64,000 nt of DNA, taken from Aquiflexum gelatinilyticum (GTDB lineage: Bacteria > Bacteroidota > Bacteroidia > Cytophagales > Cyclobacteriaceae). This document shows, in pieces, positions 8,035-17,462 of the stretch. Position numbers and translations under genes: made by a program. The first letter of the stretch is position 1. Each line of letters begins with the position of its first letter. The DNA is taken from the NCBI RefSeq assembly GCF_024741135.1, contig NZ_JANSUY010000012.1, positions 1 to 64,000 of the forward strand, read 5' to 3'. Under the pieces are notes generated by a model. It was given only the letters and a program-made list of their open reading frames with translations. It did no database searches and was not told where the DNA came from.

Positions 8035-8354
8035 AAACAGAACATCGCACATTTGCCTTCAAGATGTCTATCCGTCCCGGCATGGAAGAAGAATACAGGC
8101 GGAGACATGATGAAATATGGCCCGAACTGAAAAAACTACTCGAGGATTCAGGAATTTCTGAATATTACATTTTTTTGGACAGAGAAACATCCACCCTATT
8201 TGCCTTTCAAAAAATAACCGGAAAGGGCAATTCCCAAGAACTTGGTAACCATCCTGTCGTACAAAAATGGTGGAAATACATGGCCGATATTTCTATTTCA
8301 AATCCAGACAATTCCCCTATTAGTGTTCCAATGGAGGAAGTATTCAGGTTGTGA
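8031..8354 (+). CDS. rhaM: L-rhamnose mutarotase
   Basis: 107 residues, the normal size. It interconverts alpha and beta anomers of L-rhamnose so that the isomerase gets its preferred form. Family features are clear: FKMSIRPGMEEEYRRRHDEIWPEL at the N-terminus with the active-site His of RRHDEIWP, DRETSTLFAFQ in the middle, and PVVQKWWKYMADI with the paired tryptophans near residue 80. The start ATG overlaps the stop of the broken toxin gene, so its translation may once have been coupled to that gene. It fits a rhamnose pathway ending in lactate, which lutABC upstream would oxidise. Confidence 0.92.
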   Translation: MKTEHRTFAFKMSIRPGMEEEYRRRHDEIWPELKKLLEDSGISEYYIFLDRETSTLFAFQKITGKGNSQELGNHPVVQKWWKYMADISISNPDNSPISVPMEEVFRL

Positions 8355-8446
8355 TTTTTCTTTCTTCCAACAATATCATTTTGGTAGTGTAAGAATTTAA
8401 AAGGAAAATTTTAAATTCCTAAATTGTAGACAAAACCCACCATACC

Positions 8447-8818
8447 ATGAAAAATTTCCCAAAATACTTCTTCATTTTCTGGTCGATTGTATTCTTGCTT
8501 TTTGCCTATTGGCAAGTCAACGACCCCGATCCTCAAATATGGGTATCCGTCTATATACTTGCAGCTATATTTAGCGGACTTGCCGTAATGGGAAAACATC
8601 CAATAATCCCTTTGGGAATAATTATTGTAGCCTGCATCGTCGGAGCGGTTTATTTCTATCCGACTTCGGTATCCGAGTGGGTCAATTATGAACTGGAAAA
8701 CAAGGACCTGACCATGAAAACCCAGGAATCCGAAGAAGCAAGGGAAACATTTGGCTTGCTTATCATTGCAGCAATCCTTTCCGTATCAGCCTATTTTGGC
8801 TGGAAAAACAAAATCTAA
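8447..8818 (+). CDS. TMEM220-like small membrane protein
   Basis: 123 residues with three or four membrane helices (about 6-25, 32-50, 54-72 and 100-118). The segment AYWQVNDPDPQIWVSVY matches the transmembrane 220 family, known from both animals and Bacteroidota and without an assigned function. The plus-strand genes rhaM, this and the NIPSNAP gene follow one another with gaps of 92 and 30 bp, so it is probably co-transcribed with the NIPSNAP gene. No catalytic residues are recognisable. Confidence 0.75.
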   Translation: MKNFPKYFFIFWSIVFLLFAYWQVNDPDPQIWVSVYILAAIFSGLAVMGKHPIIPLGIIIVACIVGAVYFYPTSVSEWVNYELENKDLTMKTQESEEARETFGLLIIAAILSVSAYFGWKNKI

Positions 8819-8848
8819 AATTACAGTCCAATTAAATTATAATTCCTT

Positions 8849-9601
8849 ATGAAAAAGTTTTCAATTATTATTTTGGTCCTTTGCGGCCTGATTCCCAATC
8901 TGATCCATGCTCAGGATACCCGGTATTTTGAAATGAGGACTTACACTGCACATGAAGGAAAAAGACCCGATCTGATCAAAAGATTTCAAGACCATACCCT
9001 AAAATTGTTTGAAAAAAACGGAATTGAAAACATTGCCTATTTCATTCCTACGGACGAAACCAATAACACCTTAACCTTCATTCTTGCCTATCCCAACAAA
9101 GAATCAAGGGATTTATTGTGGAATAAATTTGCCAACAGTCCCGAGTGGCAAGCCGCTGCGAAGGCCTCAGAAGCAAATGGTCCTTTGGTAGCGAAAGTTG
9201 AACAGGTATTTATGGAAAATGCACCTGACCTGACACCGGAAATCATCCGCGATGATTACCAAGGAGAAAGGGTTTTTGAATTGAGGACGTATACCATGAT
9301 GCCAGGAAAAGTGGACGCAATCCATGCGAGATTCAGGGATTATACACGTGAATTGTTCCAAAAACACGGCATGATCAATGTGATGTATTGGTACACTGTC
9401 GAAAAAGATCCTGCTGTACAGACCAAATTGGTTTATCTTTTGGCACACAAGAATGAAAAAGCTGGCAAAGCATCCTTCGAAAAATTCGGAAAAGATCCTT
9501 CTTGGATTGTGGTCCGAGATGCTTCAGAGCAAAACGGAAAAATAGTCGAAAAGATAACCTCGGTATACCTTAAGCCTCTCCCTTTTTCGCCTTTGAAGTA
9601 A
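8849..9601 (+). CDS. Exported NIPSNAP-family protein with two NIPSNAP domains
   Basis: 250 residues with a signal peptide (LILVLCGLIPNLIHAQ). Two ferredoxin-like NIPSNAP domains follow, at about 25-125 (YFEMRTYTAHEGK...FILAYPNKESRD) and 138-245 (VFELRTYTMMPGK...VYLLAHKNEKAG); the FE-RTYT motif repeats in both, showing internal duplication. NIPSNAP domains bind small hydrophobic or sugar-like compounds in dimeric alpha-beta barrels, but the substrate here is unknown. It is exported to the periplasm. A strong bidirectional hairpin terminator follows. Confidence 0.87.
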   Translation: MKKFSIIILVLCGLIPNLIHAQDTRYFEMRTYTAHEGKRPDLIKRFQDHTLKLFEKNGIENIAYFIPTDETNNTLTFILAYPNKESRDLLWNKFANSPEWQAAAKASEANGPLVAKVEQVFMENAPDLTPEIIRDDYQGERVFELRTYTMMPGKVDAIHARFRDYTRELFQKHGMINVMYWYTVEKDPAVQTKLVYLLAHKNEKAGKASFEKFGKDPSWIVVRDASEQNGKIVEKITSVYLKPLPFSPLK

Positions 9602-9638
9602 AGGAACATTTATTTGCTATTTTTCATTTTCAAATAAG

Positions 9639-9676
9639 AAAGCCCCAAGAAAATCTGTCGATTTTGTTGGGGCTTT
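9639..9676. terminator. Bidirectional rho-independent terminator
   Basis: Arms AAAGCCCCAA (9639-9648) and TTGGGGCTTT (9667-9676) are perfect, and inner AAAAT/ATTTT extends the stem past one G-G mismatch to a CTGTCG loop. T-rich DNA follows on the plus strand, and A-rich DNA precedes it. It lies between the NIPSNAP gene and the convergent ThuA gene and can serve both. Confidence 0.85.
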
Positions 9677-9726
9677 ACTTTTGACTGTAATCAATCGTGC
9701 TAATTAATGCAAACAAAGTCAGAGGC

Positions 9727-12700
9727 TTACTTGGCCTTGAATTCCGCAGATACCAAAATCGCTGTTGGTTCTCCTGCCGCCGCCGGTCTTGTTACAAAAT
9801 AAATATCGTGCTTTTTGCCATCAGTAATTGGTTCAATGGTGATGTTTGCCATTCCCCCTGCGCGTCCTCCGGGACCACCTGGATAAGTCATCAACTTGGT
9901 TTCGCCGATTTTCTTACCTGAAGGTGAATCCAATCTGACTTCAATGACAAAACCTTCATTACTAGGTTCCTGACCACCTCCCAATACCTGTATAGAGCCT
10001 ATATCAGTAAGGTCAATTCCTTCGAAAGCAAAAGATGCTTCTTTGTCAGGAATCATCATCAAGGTCATTCCGCCAAACGACATGGTTGAGAAATCGACGA
10101 GGTTTCTTGCCTGATCCATTCCCATCTTCGGATTTCGGAGGGTTACTGCACTGTTTCCTGTCAAAGGTTTGACTCCTTCTGCTCCTCTGTCCGTAAAACT
10201 TCCTGAAAGGACAAACACCCCATTGTCACTCAGGGCCTTACTAACCGTTGGGTCTACCGATCCAGATGCCGGTAGTGAAGGCTTTTCGACAGCATCTCTT
10301 CTTCCAAGTGAAAGGATATAGGCAACTACTTTTTTGGCATCATCATTCTTCAGGTTCGGGTTTGCAGGCATTACCGTTTCACCCCAAACACCGCCTCCTC
10401 CTTTTTGGATTTTATTCACAAGGTAAGTTGTTGCGGCTTCAGGGTTTCTTCTGTATTTCCGCGCCACATCCACATAAGCAGGGCCGATGGATGCTTCGTC
10501 TTCTTTGTGACAAGTCATACAAGTCAATGAACTTATTAGGCTCTTTCCTGTCATGGCTTCAGTCATAATCAGGTGACCTTTGCCTGCCTCTGCCTGATCC
10601 AATCCTGAAATATAGTCTGCTGAGACATACAAGGTCGAAAGATCATTGCCTGCATCGGCATCATCAGGATCTGATACAGAAACATTGTATGCTACTTTCT
10701 TACCAGGGAAATAGAATGTCTGATTCCCTTTGAGTTCAATGTTTACAATCGGGGCAACATTTCCTGCATAAACAGAAGCTATCGTACTTTTTGCACTCAA
10801 ATTGCTAGGATCGATGGCCGAAACCTGTACATCATAATCACCGACTGCAGTGAAAGTATGTGTCAATTTTGGTTCTGTGGTATTGACTGTTTCTCCGTTT
10901 CCAAGATCCCAAACAAAATTCAAGGGGTCGTTTTCGGGGTCATTGGCTTCTACAGTAAATGTTGCCGTGAAGGGAATTGAACCGGATTTTTTATCTACGG
11001 AAATTGATTGGACGACAGGGGTTCTGTTTCCTGCATTGAAATCAATTCTGGATAGTCCCGAATCCGCATTTTTGGTAAACCACCCATTTCCATATTCCAA
11101 CACATAGAATTTACCATCCGGGCCGACTTCCATATCGATCAGGGCATTGAATTTGGTTTTGGACATAAAGGGCTCCATTTTGTCAAAGTCACCGTTTGGC
11201 AACATAGTCACCACTTTGATCCAACCCCTTACCCAATCATACATAAAGAACTTCCCATCATAGTAGGAAGGATATTTTGTATCTGCAGGATACATGTCCG
11301 AGTAATAGACAGGACCTGCCATGGCATTTCTGCCGCCTGTACCGAGCTGTGGAAACTCAGCAGAAACTCCATATGGATACCATATAAATGCAGGCGACAT
11401 CGGCGCTACCACTTTCACCCCGGTATTGTTTTTGGAGTTGTTGGCTGGCTTCTCAGGATCGAAAGCCGCACCAGGAGTTCCTGTGGTGTAGTCAAATTCA
11501 CGGTAAGGGTAATTATTGCCAACAAAATACGGCCAACCAAAATTACCCGCTTTTCTTGCCTGATTGACTTCGTCATAACCTCTTGGACCTCTTGTATCCA
11601 AGCTGTCATTGGCTGCATCAGGACCTACCTCTCCCCAATAGAGGAATCCTGTTTTTTGATCCACGGAAATTCTATAAGGGTTTCTGTTTCCCTGAACATA
11701 GATTTCAGGTCTTGTGCCTTCTGTTCCTTTTGGATATAAATTGCCTTCTGGGATATCGTAGCTTCCGTCTTCGTTTACTTTGATTCTCAAAATCTTTCCT
11801 CTCAAATCATTGGCATTTCCCGAGCTTCTTCTAGCATCAAATTGCTCAAAACCATCTCTGTTGTCCAAAGGTGCAAAACCCCTATTGACAAATTTGCTGT
11901 CTTTCTGATCAAAAGGCGTAGAATTATCTCCTGTAGAAAGGTATAGTAATCCGTCTTTGTCAAAAGCAATGGAACCACCGGTATGACAGCATATTTCCCT
12001 TTGGGAAAACAATTCCAAAATGATTTTTTCAGAAGCCAAATCCAGCTTGTCATTTTCAAATTTAAACCTTGAAAGCCTGTTGACTTCCTTGCCCGTTGGG
12101 CTGTAATACATGAAAATAAAATTGTTTTCCGCGAAATTCGGATCTTTCTGAATACCCATCAAACCTTCCTCAGCATTGACACCAGGCGTACTTGTTTTCC
12201 AATACACATCCAGCTTGGCAATCTCTCGGACTGTGGAATCACCGTTTTTGTACAGCATGACCTCACCTCTTCTTTGTGCTATCAAGATGTCAAGATTGGG
12301 CAAAATGGTCATTTCGGTAGGTTCGGTAAATTCACCGACTACAAGGTTGATCTTTTCAAACCTGTTTTCTTCAGGAACTCTTTGGGTTTTTGCTTTGGAA
12401 TAATCAAGTTCTTTGTTATCTCCAATGGCATATTTGATTCCTTCCAAAACGTGCTGAAGGAAAAGCTCTTCTGTATATGATTCCTTGGTGTGACCGCCGG
12501 CTGTGTAGAATGCCCTTCCTCCGTCAAAATCATGGTACCAAGCCATCGGATGGAATCCCATCGGTTTGGTCTGCAAGTAGCTAGACTCATCGATGTCCAT
12601 CAAAACATTGACGTCAGGATTCATCTTTTTGAAATGATACCATTCGTCTCTTCTGTTCCAAATCTCCGGTAAAAAACGGGTGGTAGAATGATTCCTATCC

Positions 12701-13173
12701 GTAACATTCAATTTACCATCCTGAACATTTGGATGTGGGTCACCTATGCCGGGATGATAAGAAAAATTAGCGCCGGCAAGTCTACTATACCATCCCCACT
12801 CATATTCTGTATCCGCTGCAGCGTGGATACCTACATAACCCCCACCTGACTGGATGTATCTTTCAAAATCAGCTTCCTGATAATGATTGAGCACGTCACC
12901 TGTTGTACTTAACCAAATGACTGCTGAATATTGTTGAAGGTTCTCCTCCGTAAACATCTCCGCATTGGTCGTGGTGTCCACGTCAAATTCGTTTTCTGCA
13001 CCGAGCTTTTGGATAGCAGCTACCCCATCCACGATGGATTCATGATAAAATCCGGCTGTTTTACTAAATACTAGGACTTTTGGTTTTCCGCTTCTCTTAT
13101 TGCAGGACGAAAAAACCACCAAGACCATCACTAGAAGAAATAAACTTCTTTTCAAGGAATTCAAGGTTAACAT
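9727..13173 (-). CDS. Multidomain lipoprotein: ThuA, sugar dehydrogenase, PKD, cytochrome c, CBM
   Basis: 1148 residues with a lipoprotein signal (VVFSSC, Cys24). Domains in order: ThuA-like (about 32-250, VLVFSKTAGFYHES, GGYVGIHAAADTEYEW); glucose/sorbosone dehydrogenase beta-propeller of PQQ type (about 265-710, with the calcium and cofactor region SREICCHTGGSIAFD); PKD (about 725-800); a c-type cytochrome with heme motif CMTCH at 885-889 and MPANP as likely distal methionine; and a C-terminal CBM6-like beta-sandwich (about 985-1148). It would oxidise a sugar or derivative and pass electrons to its own heme. It diverges from the GH3 gene, which suggests shared work on a polysaccharide. Confidence 0.88.
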   Translation of the reverse strand: MLTLNSLKRSLFLLVMVLVVFSSCNKRSGKPKVLVFSKTAGFYHESIVDGVAAIQKLGAENEFDVDTTTNAEMFTEENLQQYSAVIWLSTTGDVLNHYQEADFERYIQSGGGYVGIHAAADTEYEWGWYSRLAGANFSYHPGIGDPHPNVQDGKLNVTDRNHSTTRFLPEIWNRRDEWYHFKKMNPDVNVLMDIDESSYLQTKPMGFHPMAWYHDFDGGRAFYTAGGHTKESYTEELFLQHVLEGIKYAIGDNKELDYSKAKTQRVPEENRFEKINLVVGEFTEPTEMTILPNLDILIAQRRGEVMLYKNGDSTVREIAKLDVYWKTSTPGVNAEEGLMGIQKDPNFAENNFIFMYYSPTGKEVNRLSRFKFENDKLDLASEKIILELFSQREICCHTGGSIAFDKDGLLYLSTGDNSTPFDQKDSKFVNRGFAPLDNRDGFEQFDARRSSGNANDLRGKILRIKVNEDGSYDIPEGNLYPKGTEGTRPEIYVQGNRNPYRISVDQKTGFLYWGEVGPDAANDSLDTRGPRGYDEVNQARKAGNFGWPYFVGNNYPYREFDYTTGTPGAAFDPEKPANNSKNNTGVKVVAPMSPAFIWYPYGVSAEFPQLGTGGRNAMAGPVYYSDMYPADTKYPSYYDGKFFMYDWVRGWIKVVTMLPNGDFDKMEPFMSKTKFNALIDMEVGPDGKFYVLEYGNGWFTKNADSGLSRIDFNAGNRTPVVQSISVDKKSGSIPFTATFTVEANDPENDPLNFVWDLGNGETVNTTEPKLTHTFTAVGDYDVQVSAIDPSNLSAKSTIASVYAGNVAPIVNIELKGNQTFYFPGKKVAYNVSVSDPDDADAGNDLSTLYVSADYISGLDQAEAGKGHLIMTEAMTGKSLISSLTCMTCHKEDEASIGPAYVDVARKYRRNPEAATTYLVNKIQKGGGGVWGETVMPANPNLKNDDAKKVVAYILSLGRRDAVEKPSLPASGSVDPTVSKALSDNGVFVLSGSFTDRGAEGVKPLTGNSAVTLRNPKMGMDQARNLVDFSTMSFGGMTLMMIPDKEASFAFEGIDLTDIGSIQVLGGGQEPSNEGFVIEVRLDSPSGKKIGETKLMTYPGGPGGRAGGMANITIEPITDGKKHDIYFVTRPAAAGEPTAILVSAEFKAK

Positions 13174-13328
13174 AGGTTATTGTATTTTGGAAATATTTGG
13201 AAAGATAGAGAGATTCTCAATATGCTTGCGGTTGAATCATTTAAGTGGGCATTTGGCCGTAAGATTGGTCGATTTCTTTGAACCAAAAGCAAATATTAAT
13301 TAATTAAATTGACCTGCAAAAATTTCAT

Positions 13329-13359
13329 TATGTATTTTTTACATTTTGAAATACATTTG
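13329..13359 (+). promoter_or_regulatory. Predicted Bacteroidota-type promoter of the GH3 gene
   Basis: TATG (13329-13332, against TTTG) and TACATTTG (13352-13359, a full TAnnTTTG match) are 19 bases apart, the spacing of the Bacteroidota housekeeping sigma factor. Transcription would begin near 13366, leaving a leader of about a dozen bases before ATG 13378, and excludes the longer start at 13309. Confidence 0.45.
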
Positions 13360-13377
13360 GATATAAATACGCTGACC

Positions 13378-15717
13378 ATGAAACAAATAACCAAAAAAAC
13401 CATCCCCATGTTTGCGATAGCAGCCATGTTGATGTCCTGCGAAAAAAATGTGGTGGAAGAAACCCCATTAGATGGAAATATCACCATCCTCACCCAATCA
13501 AAAGGTGCAAAACTCGGTTATTCAAAATCTTCGGGTGTCAATATTCTTGATGAAAAAGGGTTGAAATTCAAGGACCTGAACAAGAACGGAGAACTTGACA
13601 AATACGAAGACTGGAGGCTTTCCTTTAAGGATAGGGCAACTGACTTGGCCACCAAATTGTCAGTCGAACAGATTGCAGGACTGATGCTTTACAGTTCTCA
13701 CCAAGCCATCCCTGCTGCACCCGTGGGATTTGGTGCAGGTACATACGAAGGAAAACCACTTTCTGAAAGCGGTATGCCATCTTCCTCGCTTTCAGACCAA
13801 CAAAAGAAGTTTTTGACTGAAGACAATCTCAGGCATGTATTGATCACAGGGGTAGAAAGCCCTGAAGTAGCTGCCCAATGGAACAACAATGCCCAAGCTT
13901 ATGTCGAAGGTTTGGGTTTCGGAATCCCGACCAATAACAGTTCAGACCCAAGACACAGCCCAATCGCGAGTACGGAATACAACGCTGGCGCAGGAGGCAA
14001 TATCTCCATGTGGCCTGAAGCCCTAGGATTGGCAGCGACTTTTGATCCGGCTTTGGTGCAAAGGTTTGGAGAAGTTGCTTCCATAGAATACCGGGCTTTG
14101 GGATTGACGACAGCACTTTCTCCGCAGATAGACCTTGGTACCGAACCAAGGTGGAACAGATTGAAAGGGACTTTCGGAGAGGATTCAAGACTATCGGCGG
14201 ACATGGCACGGGGATATGTAGACGGATTTCAGTCTTCTGCACCTGAATATGAAATCTCCGGAGGTTGGGGCTTTCAAAGTGTCAATGCCATGGTCAAACA
14301 CTGGCCAAGTGGCGGACCTGAAGAAGGAGGAAGAGACGGACATTTTGCTTACGGAAAGTTTGCGGTGTATCCCGGGAACAACTTCGAAGAACATTTGGTA
14401 CCCTTCACAGAAGGCGCATTTAAGCTGAGCGGAAAAACCAAATCTGCTTCAGCAGTCATGCCTTACTATACCATTTCTTATGGGCAGGACAGCAAAAACG
14501 GAGAAAATGTAGCCAATGCCTACAGCGAATATCTCATTACCGATTTGTTGAGAGGAAAATATGGATATGAAGGCGTCGTCTGCACCGATTGGGGAGTGAC
14601 AGGCAATGAAAGAGACAATGTGGAAGTCTTCGCAGGAAAACCATGGGGCATGGAAACCGCCAGCATTGCCGAAAGACATTACCGGGTAATCATGGCAGGT
14701 GCCGATCAGTTTGGCGGCAACAATGACATCAAACCTGTCTTGGAAGCCTACCAGTTAGGCGTTAAAGAACATGGTGAAGAATGGATGAGAGCAAGATTTG
14801 AAAAGTCAGCGGTGAGGCTGTTGAGGAATATTTTCCAGACAGGCTTAATTGAAAATCCTTACCTCGAAATCGCCCATACCAGGGAAACTGTCGGTAATCC
14901 GGCATTTATGGAAGAAGGATTTCAGGCGCAAGTCAAGTCCGTGGTCATGTTGAAGAATAAAGAAAATGTCCTTCCCATCGCCAAAAACAGCAAGGTCTAT
15001 ATCCCTAAAAAATTTATTCCTTCAACTACCAATTGGTGGGGAATCAAATCGGAAGAACAATGGGTAGATGCAGTGAACCTTGAAATCGCCAAAAAATACT
15101 TTCAGGTTACCGAAAATCCCGAGGAAGCAGATTTTGCATTGGTCTTTGTCAGCAACCCTGAATCAGGAACGGGATATGACCCTGCAGACAGAATGAATGG
15201 AGGCAATGGCTATGTGCCCATCAGTCTCCAATATGGCACTTACACAGCTGCTACTGCCCGAGAACAAAGCCTTGCGGCAGGAGATCCGGTACTCGCTCCA
15301 CAGGTTACCAACAGGTCTTATAAAAACAAAACCATCACAGCTTCCAATCTGAAGGACCTTCAAAACATCATGGATACCAAAAAAGTCATAAACGGAAAAC
15401 CTGTTATAACCATTATTTCGGCCTCTAACCCAATGGTTTTTTCAGAATTTGAAAAAGAGGTTCAGGGAATCGTGTTGCACTTCAATGTTCAGGATCAGGC
15501 AATTTTAGATATTTTATCAGGAGCTGCAGAACCAAGCGGATTATTACCGGTACAGATGCCTGCCAATATGGAAACGGTAGAAAGCCAATTTGAAGATGTA
15601 GCCCATGATATGGATTGCCATGTAGATGAGGCAGGCAATACCTATGATTTCGCTTTTGGATTAAATTGGAAAGGAGTAATCAAAGACTCAAGAACAGAAA
15701 AGTATAAGAAAAAATAA
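13378..15717 (+). CDS. Glycoside hydrolase family 3 lipoprotein (beta-glucosidase-like)
   Basis: 779 residues from ATG 13378, chosen because it begins a lipoprotein signal (FAIAAMLMSC, Cys21); the frame stays open upstream to 13309 without a better start. The GH3 TIM barrel spans roughly 55-420: TEPRWNRLKGTFGEDS, the substrate-binding VKHWPSGG, and the nucleophile in VVCTDWG, Asp404. A C-terminal alpha/beta sandwich follows, and ends with the FGLNW typical of the family. DKYEDWRLSFKDRA near the start is the entry motif of Bacteroidota GH3. It probably removes terminal beta-linked sugars. The substrate is not predictable. It diverges from the ThuA/dehydrogenase gene. Confidence 0.9.
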   Translation: MKQITKKTIPMFAIAAMLMSCEKNVVEETPLDGNITILTQSKGAKLGYSKSSGVNILDEKGLKFKDLNKNGELDKYEDWRLSFKDRATDLATKLSVEQIAGLMLYSSHQAIPAAPVGFGAGTYEGKPLSESGMPSSSLSDQQKKFLTEDNLRHVLITGVESPEVAAQWNNNAQAYVEGLGFGIPTNNSSDPRHSPIASTEYNAGAGGNISMWPEALGLAATFDPALVQRFGEVASIEYRALGLTTALSPQIDLGTEPRWNRLKGTFGEDSRLSADMARGYVDGFQSSAPEYEISGGWGFQSVNAMVKHWPSGGPEEGGRDGHFAYGKFAVYPGNNFEEHLVPFTEGAFKLSGKTKSASAVMPYYTISYGQDSKNGENVANAYSEYLITDLLRGKYGYEGVVCTDWGVTGNERDNVEVFAGKPWGMETASIAERHYRVIMAGADQFGGNNDIKPVLEAYQLGVKEHGEEWMRARFEKSAVRLLRNIFQTGLIENPYLEIAHTRETVGNPAFMEEGFQAQVKSVVMLKNKENVLPIAKNSKVYIPKKFIPSTTNWWGIKSEEQWVDAVNLEIAKKYFQVTENPEEADFALVFVSNPESGTGYDPADRMNGGNGYVPISLQYGTYTAATAREQSLAAGDPVLAPQVTNRSYKNKTITASNLKDLQNIMDTKKVINGKPVITIISASNPMVFSEFEKEVQGIVLHFNVQDQAILDILSGAAEPSGLLPVQMPANMETVESQFEDVAHDMDCHVDEAGNTYDFAFGLNWKGVIKDSRTEKYKKK

Positions 15718-15736
15718 ATAGCCCTAAGCACGTAAA

Positions 15737-15970
15737 TCAAGACCCACAGTCAAAAGACTCATAGTCTTCTTTGAATATGGACCACAATTTACCGTCCTCA
15801 TCACGGTAGGTTATGGTCCCTGTTCTTGTATTCTGCCTGATGTCCTGACTCATTTCGATGGTGGTACCATCCTTAAGAAGGACAGTACATGTTCCTGAGA
15901 TTTCTTCGATATCGGATATACAACCTGCCAATCCCAGGATAAGGATGGATGTAAAAAAGATTTTTTTCAT
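15737..15970 (-). CDS. Small lipoprotein of unknown function
   Basis: 77 residues from ATG 15970. The start MKKIFFTSILILGLAGC is a clear lipoprotein signal (Cys17); the open frame runs further upstream to 16120 but there it overlaps the pgk terminator and lacks a signal. The mature part (SGTCTVLLKDGTTIEMSQDIR, ITYRDEDGKLWSIF) looks like a small beta-barrel or SH3-like fold with two cysteines. No family is recognised. It converges on the GH3 gene with 19 bp between the stops. Confidence 0.65.
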   Translation of the reverse strand: MKKIFFTSILILGLAGCISDIEEISGTCTVLLKDGTTIEMSQDIRQNTRTGTITYRDEDGKLWSIFKEDYESFDCGS

Positions 15971-16076
15971 GGGTGAAGATTTAACAATAAAGGCCAAAAT
16001 TACAATTTTGTAGCAAAACGCAAGGAGGATTGAATTATTCTTTCTTATATCATTTTTGGAGGTAAAGGACTGAAAG

Positions 16077-16106
16077 AAAAAAGGCCGACAATTACCGGCC
16101 TTTTTT
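16077..16106 (-). terminator. Rho-independent terminator of pgk
   Basis: An 11-bp perfect stem (AAAAAAGGCCG at 16077-16087 with CGGCCTTTTTT at 16096-16106) encloses an 8-base loop, 35 bp beyond the pgk stop on the minus strand. The T-run is built into the stem, so it may work in both directions. Confidence 0.85.
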
Positions 16107-16140
16107 CGTAATCTATTCACTTACTTTTTATTAACTTTTA

Positions 16141-17340
16141 TCAAGGCATTAAAGCTGCCACTCCTGGCAATACCTTGCCTTCCATGTGTTCTAGCAAAGC
16201 ACCTCCACCGGTAGACACATAAGATACTTTGTCACCAAAACCAAATTTGTTGACAGCCGCGGCCGAATCACCGCCACCGATCAAAGAAAATGCGCCGGCC
16301 TCTGTGGCGTCTGCGATAGCTTGGGCTACAGACACGGTTCCATTTAGGAAACTACTCATTTCAAAAACCCCCATTGGGCCGTTCCAGAGAATGGTTTTGG
16401 AGTTTTTGATGACATCTCCGAACAATTTCCTTGTTTCCGGTCCGATATCCAATCCCATCCAATTGTCAGGAATTTCTCCGGCTTTGGCCAGACCCTGTTC
16501 GGCATCATTGGCAAAAGCCTTAGAAGTAACCGTATCCAATGGAAGGATGATTTTCACTCCTTTTTGCTCTGCCTTTTTCATCAACTCCAACACATAGTCC
16601 AACTTGTCAGGCTCACAGAGAGAGTCTCCGATATTTCCACCCTTTGCTTTGGAAAAAGTATAGGACATTCCGCCGCCGATGATTAAGTTGTCGACTTTGT
16701 CCAATAACCTTTCGATGATCAAAATTTTATCAGAAATCTTTGCGCCGCCCATGATGGCTGTATAAGGTCGCTCAGGATTTTCAAGAACTTTGTCAGAATT
16801 GTCAAGTTCTGAAATCATCAGGTAACCGGCGGCTTTGGTATTGAAAAATTTGGCAATCACAGCCGTGGAAGCATGTGCACGGTGAGCGGTGCCAAAGGCA
16901 TCATTCACATACACATCACCCAATTTTGAAAGCTTTTCTGCAAAAGCTTCATCTCCTTTTTCTTCTTCTTTGTAAAACCTGAGATTTTCAAGCAAAAGCA
17001 CTTCCCCTGGTTTCAAGCCTGCAGCAAGGTTTTTGGCTTCCTCTCCGATACAGTCAGGAGCAAATTTCACCGATTGTCCCAATAATTTTTGGAGATTGCT
17101 GATGACATGTTTTAGGGAATATTTATCCACAGGACCATCTTTTGGCCTGCCAAGATGCGACATCAGGATCACTGAACCGCCGTCTTTCAATATTTTTTCG
17201 ATCGTGGGAATGGCCGCACTGATTCGCGTATCGTCTGTTACATTTTGATGCTCATCCAAAGGGACATTAAAATCTACCCTGACAAGGGCTCTCTTACCCT
17301 TAAAATCAAGATTGTCCACACTTTTGATTCTGTTGTTCAT
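16141..17340 (-). CDS. pgk: Phosphoglycerate kinase
   Basis: 399 residues, the usual length. It transfers phosphate from 1,3-bisphosphoglycerate to ADP in glycolysis. The signatures are complete: [14 protein letters not shown] near residue 15, [10 protein letters not shown] at about 57-66, [14 protein letters not shown] at about 150, GGAKISDKI at about 195, and the nucleotide-binding GGGDSAAAV at about 350. It appears to be transcribed alone, with a strong terminator downstream and a repeat-filled 209-bp gap upstream. Confidence 0.97.
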   Translation of the reverse strand: MNNRIKSVDNLDFKGKRALVRVDFNVPLDEHQNVTDDTRISAAIPTIEKILKDGGSVILMSHLGRPKDGPVDKYSLKHVISNLQKLLGQSVKFAPDCIGEEAKNLAAGLKPGEVLLLENLRFYKEEEKGDEAFAEKLSKLGDVYVNDAFGTAHRAHASTAVIAKFFNTKAAGYLMISELDNSDKVLENPERPYTAIMGGAKISDKILIIERLLDKVDNLIIGGGMSYTFSKAKGGNIGDSLCEPDKLDYVLELMKKAEQKGVKIILPLDTVTSKAFANDAEQGLAKAGEIPDNWMGLDIGPETRKLFGDVIKNSKTILWNGPMGVFEMSSFLNGTVSVAQAIADATEAGAFSLIGGGDSAAAVNKFGFGDKVSYVSTGGGALLEHMEGKVLPGVAALMP

Positions 17341-17381
17341 GTTTATTGTTGTTTAAAAGGTTTTGAAGATTAAAGAAAGTG

Positions 17382-17416
17382 GGAAGTAGGAAGTTAGAAG
17401 TAAGAAGTTGGAAGTA
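17382..17416. repeat. Tandem array of a 7-bp unit, GGAAGTW
   Basis: Five contiguous units: GGAAGTA, GGAAGTT, AGAAGTA, AGAAGTT, GGAAGTA. They fill part of the gap between pgk and the Sua5 gene. The unit matches, in the opposite orientation, the CTTCCGT array at 96-116. Nothing suggests coding. Confidence 0.8.
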
Positions 17417-17462
17417 ATTTTGGTTTTTTGACCTTTCATCGAATGAAGAAAATAATTCTGAC

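Noticed and set aside
10248-13303. Several plus-strand frames opposite the ThuA/dehydrogenase gene
   Set aside because: They lie antisense to a long gene with clear domains and have no recognisable sequence or start signals.
13309-13377. Upstream extension of the GH3 gene
   Set aside because: It begins with TTG, spans the predicted promoter, and pushes the lipoprotein signal into the protein interior.
15971-16120. N-terminal extension of the small lipoprotein after GH3
   Set aside because: It crosses the pgk terminator and would bury the lipoprotein signal at residue 51.
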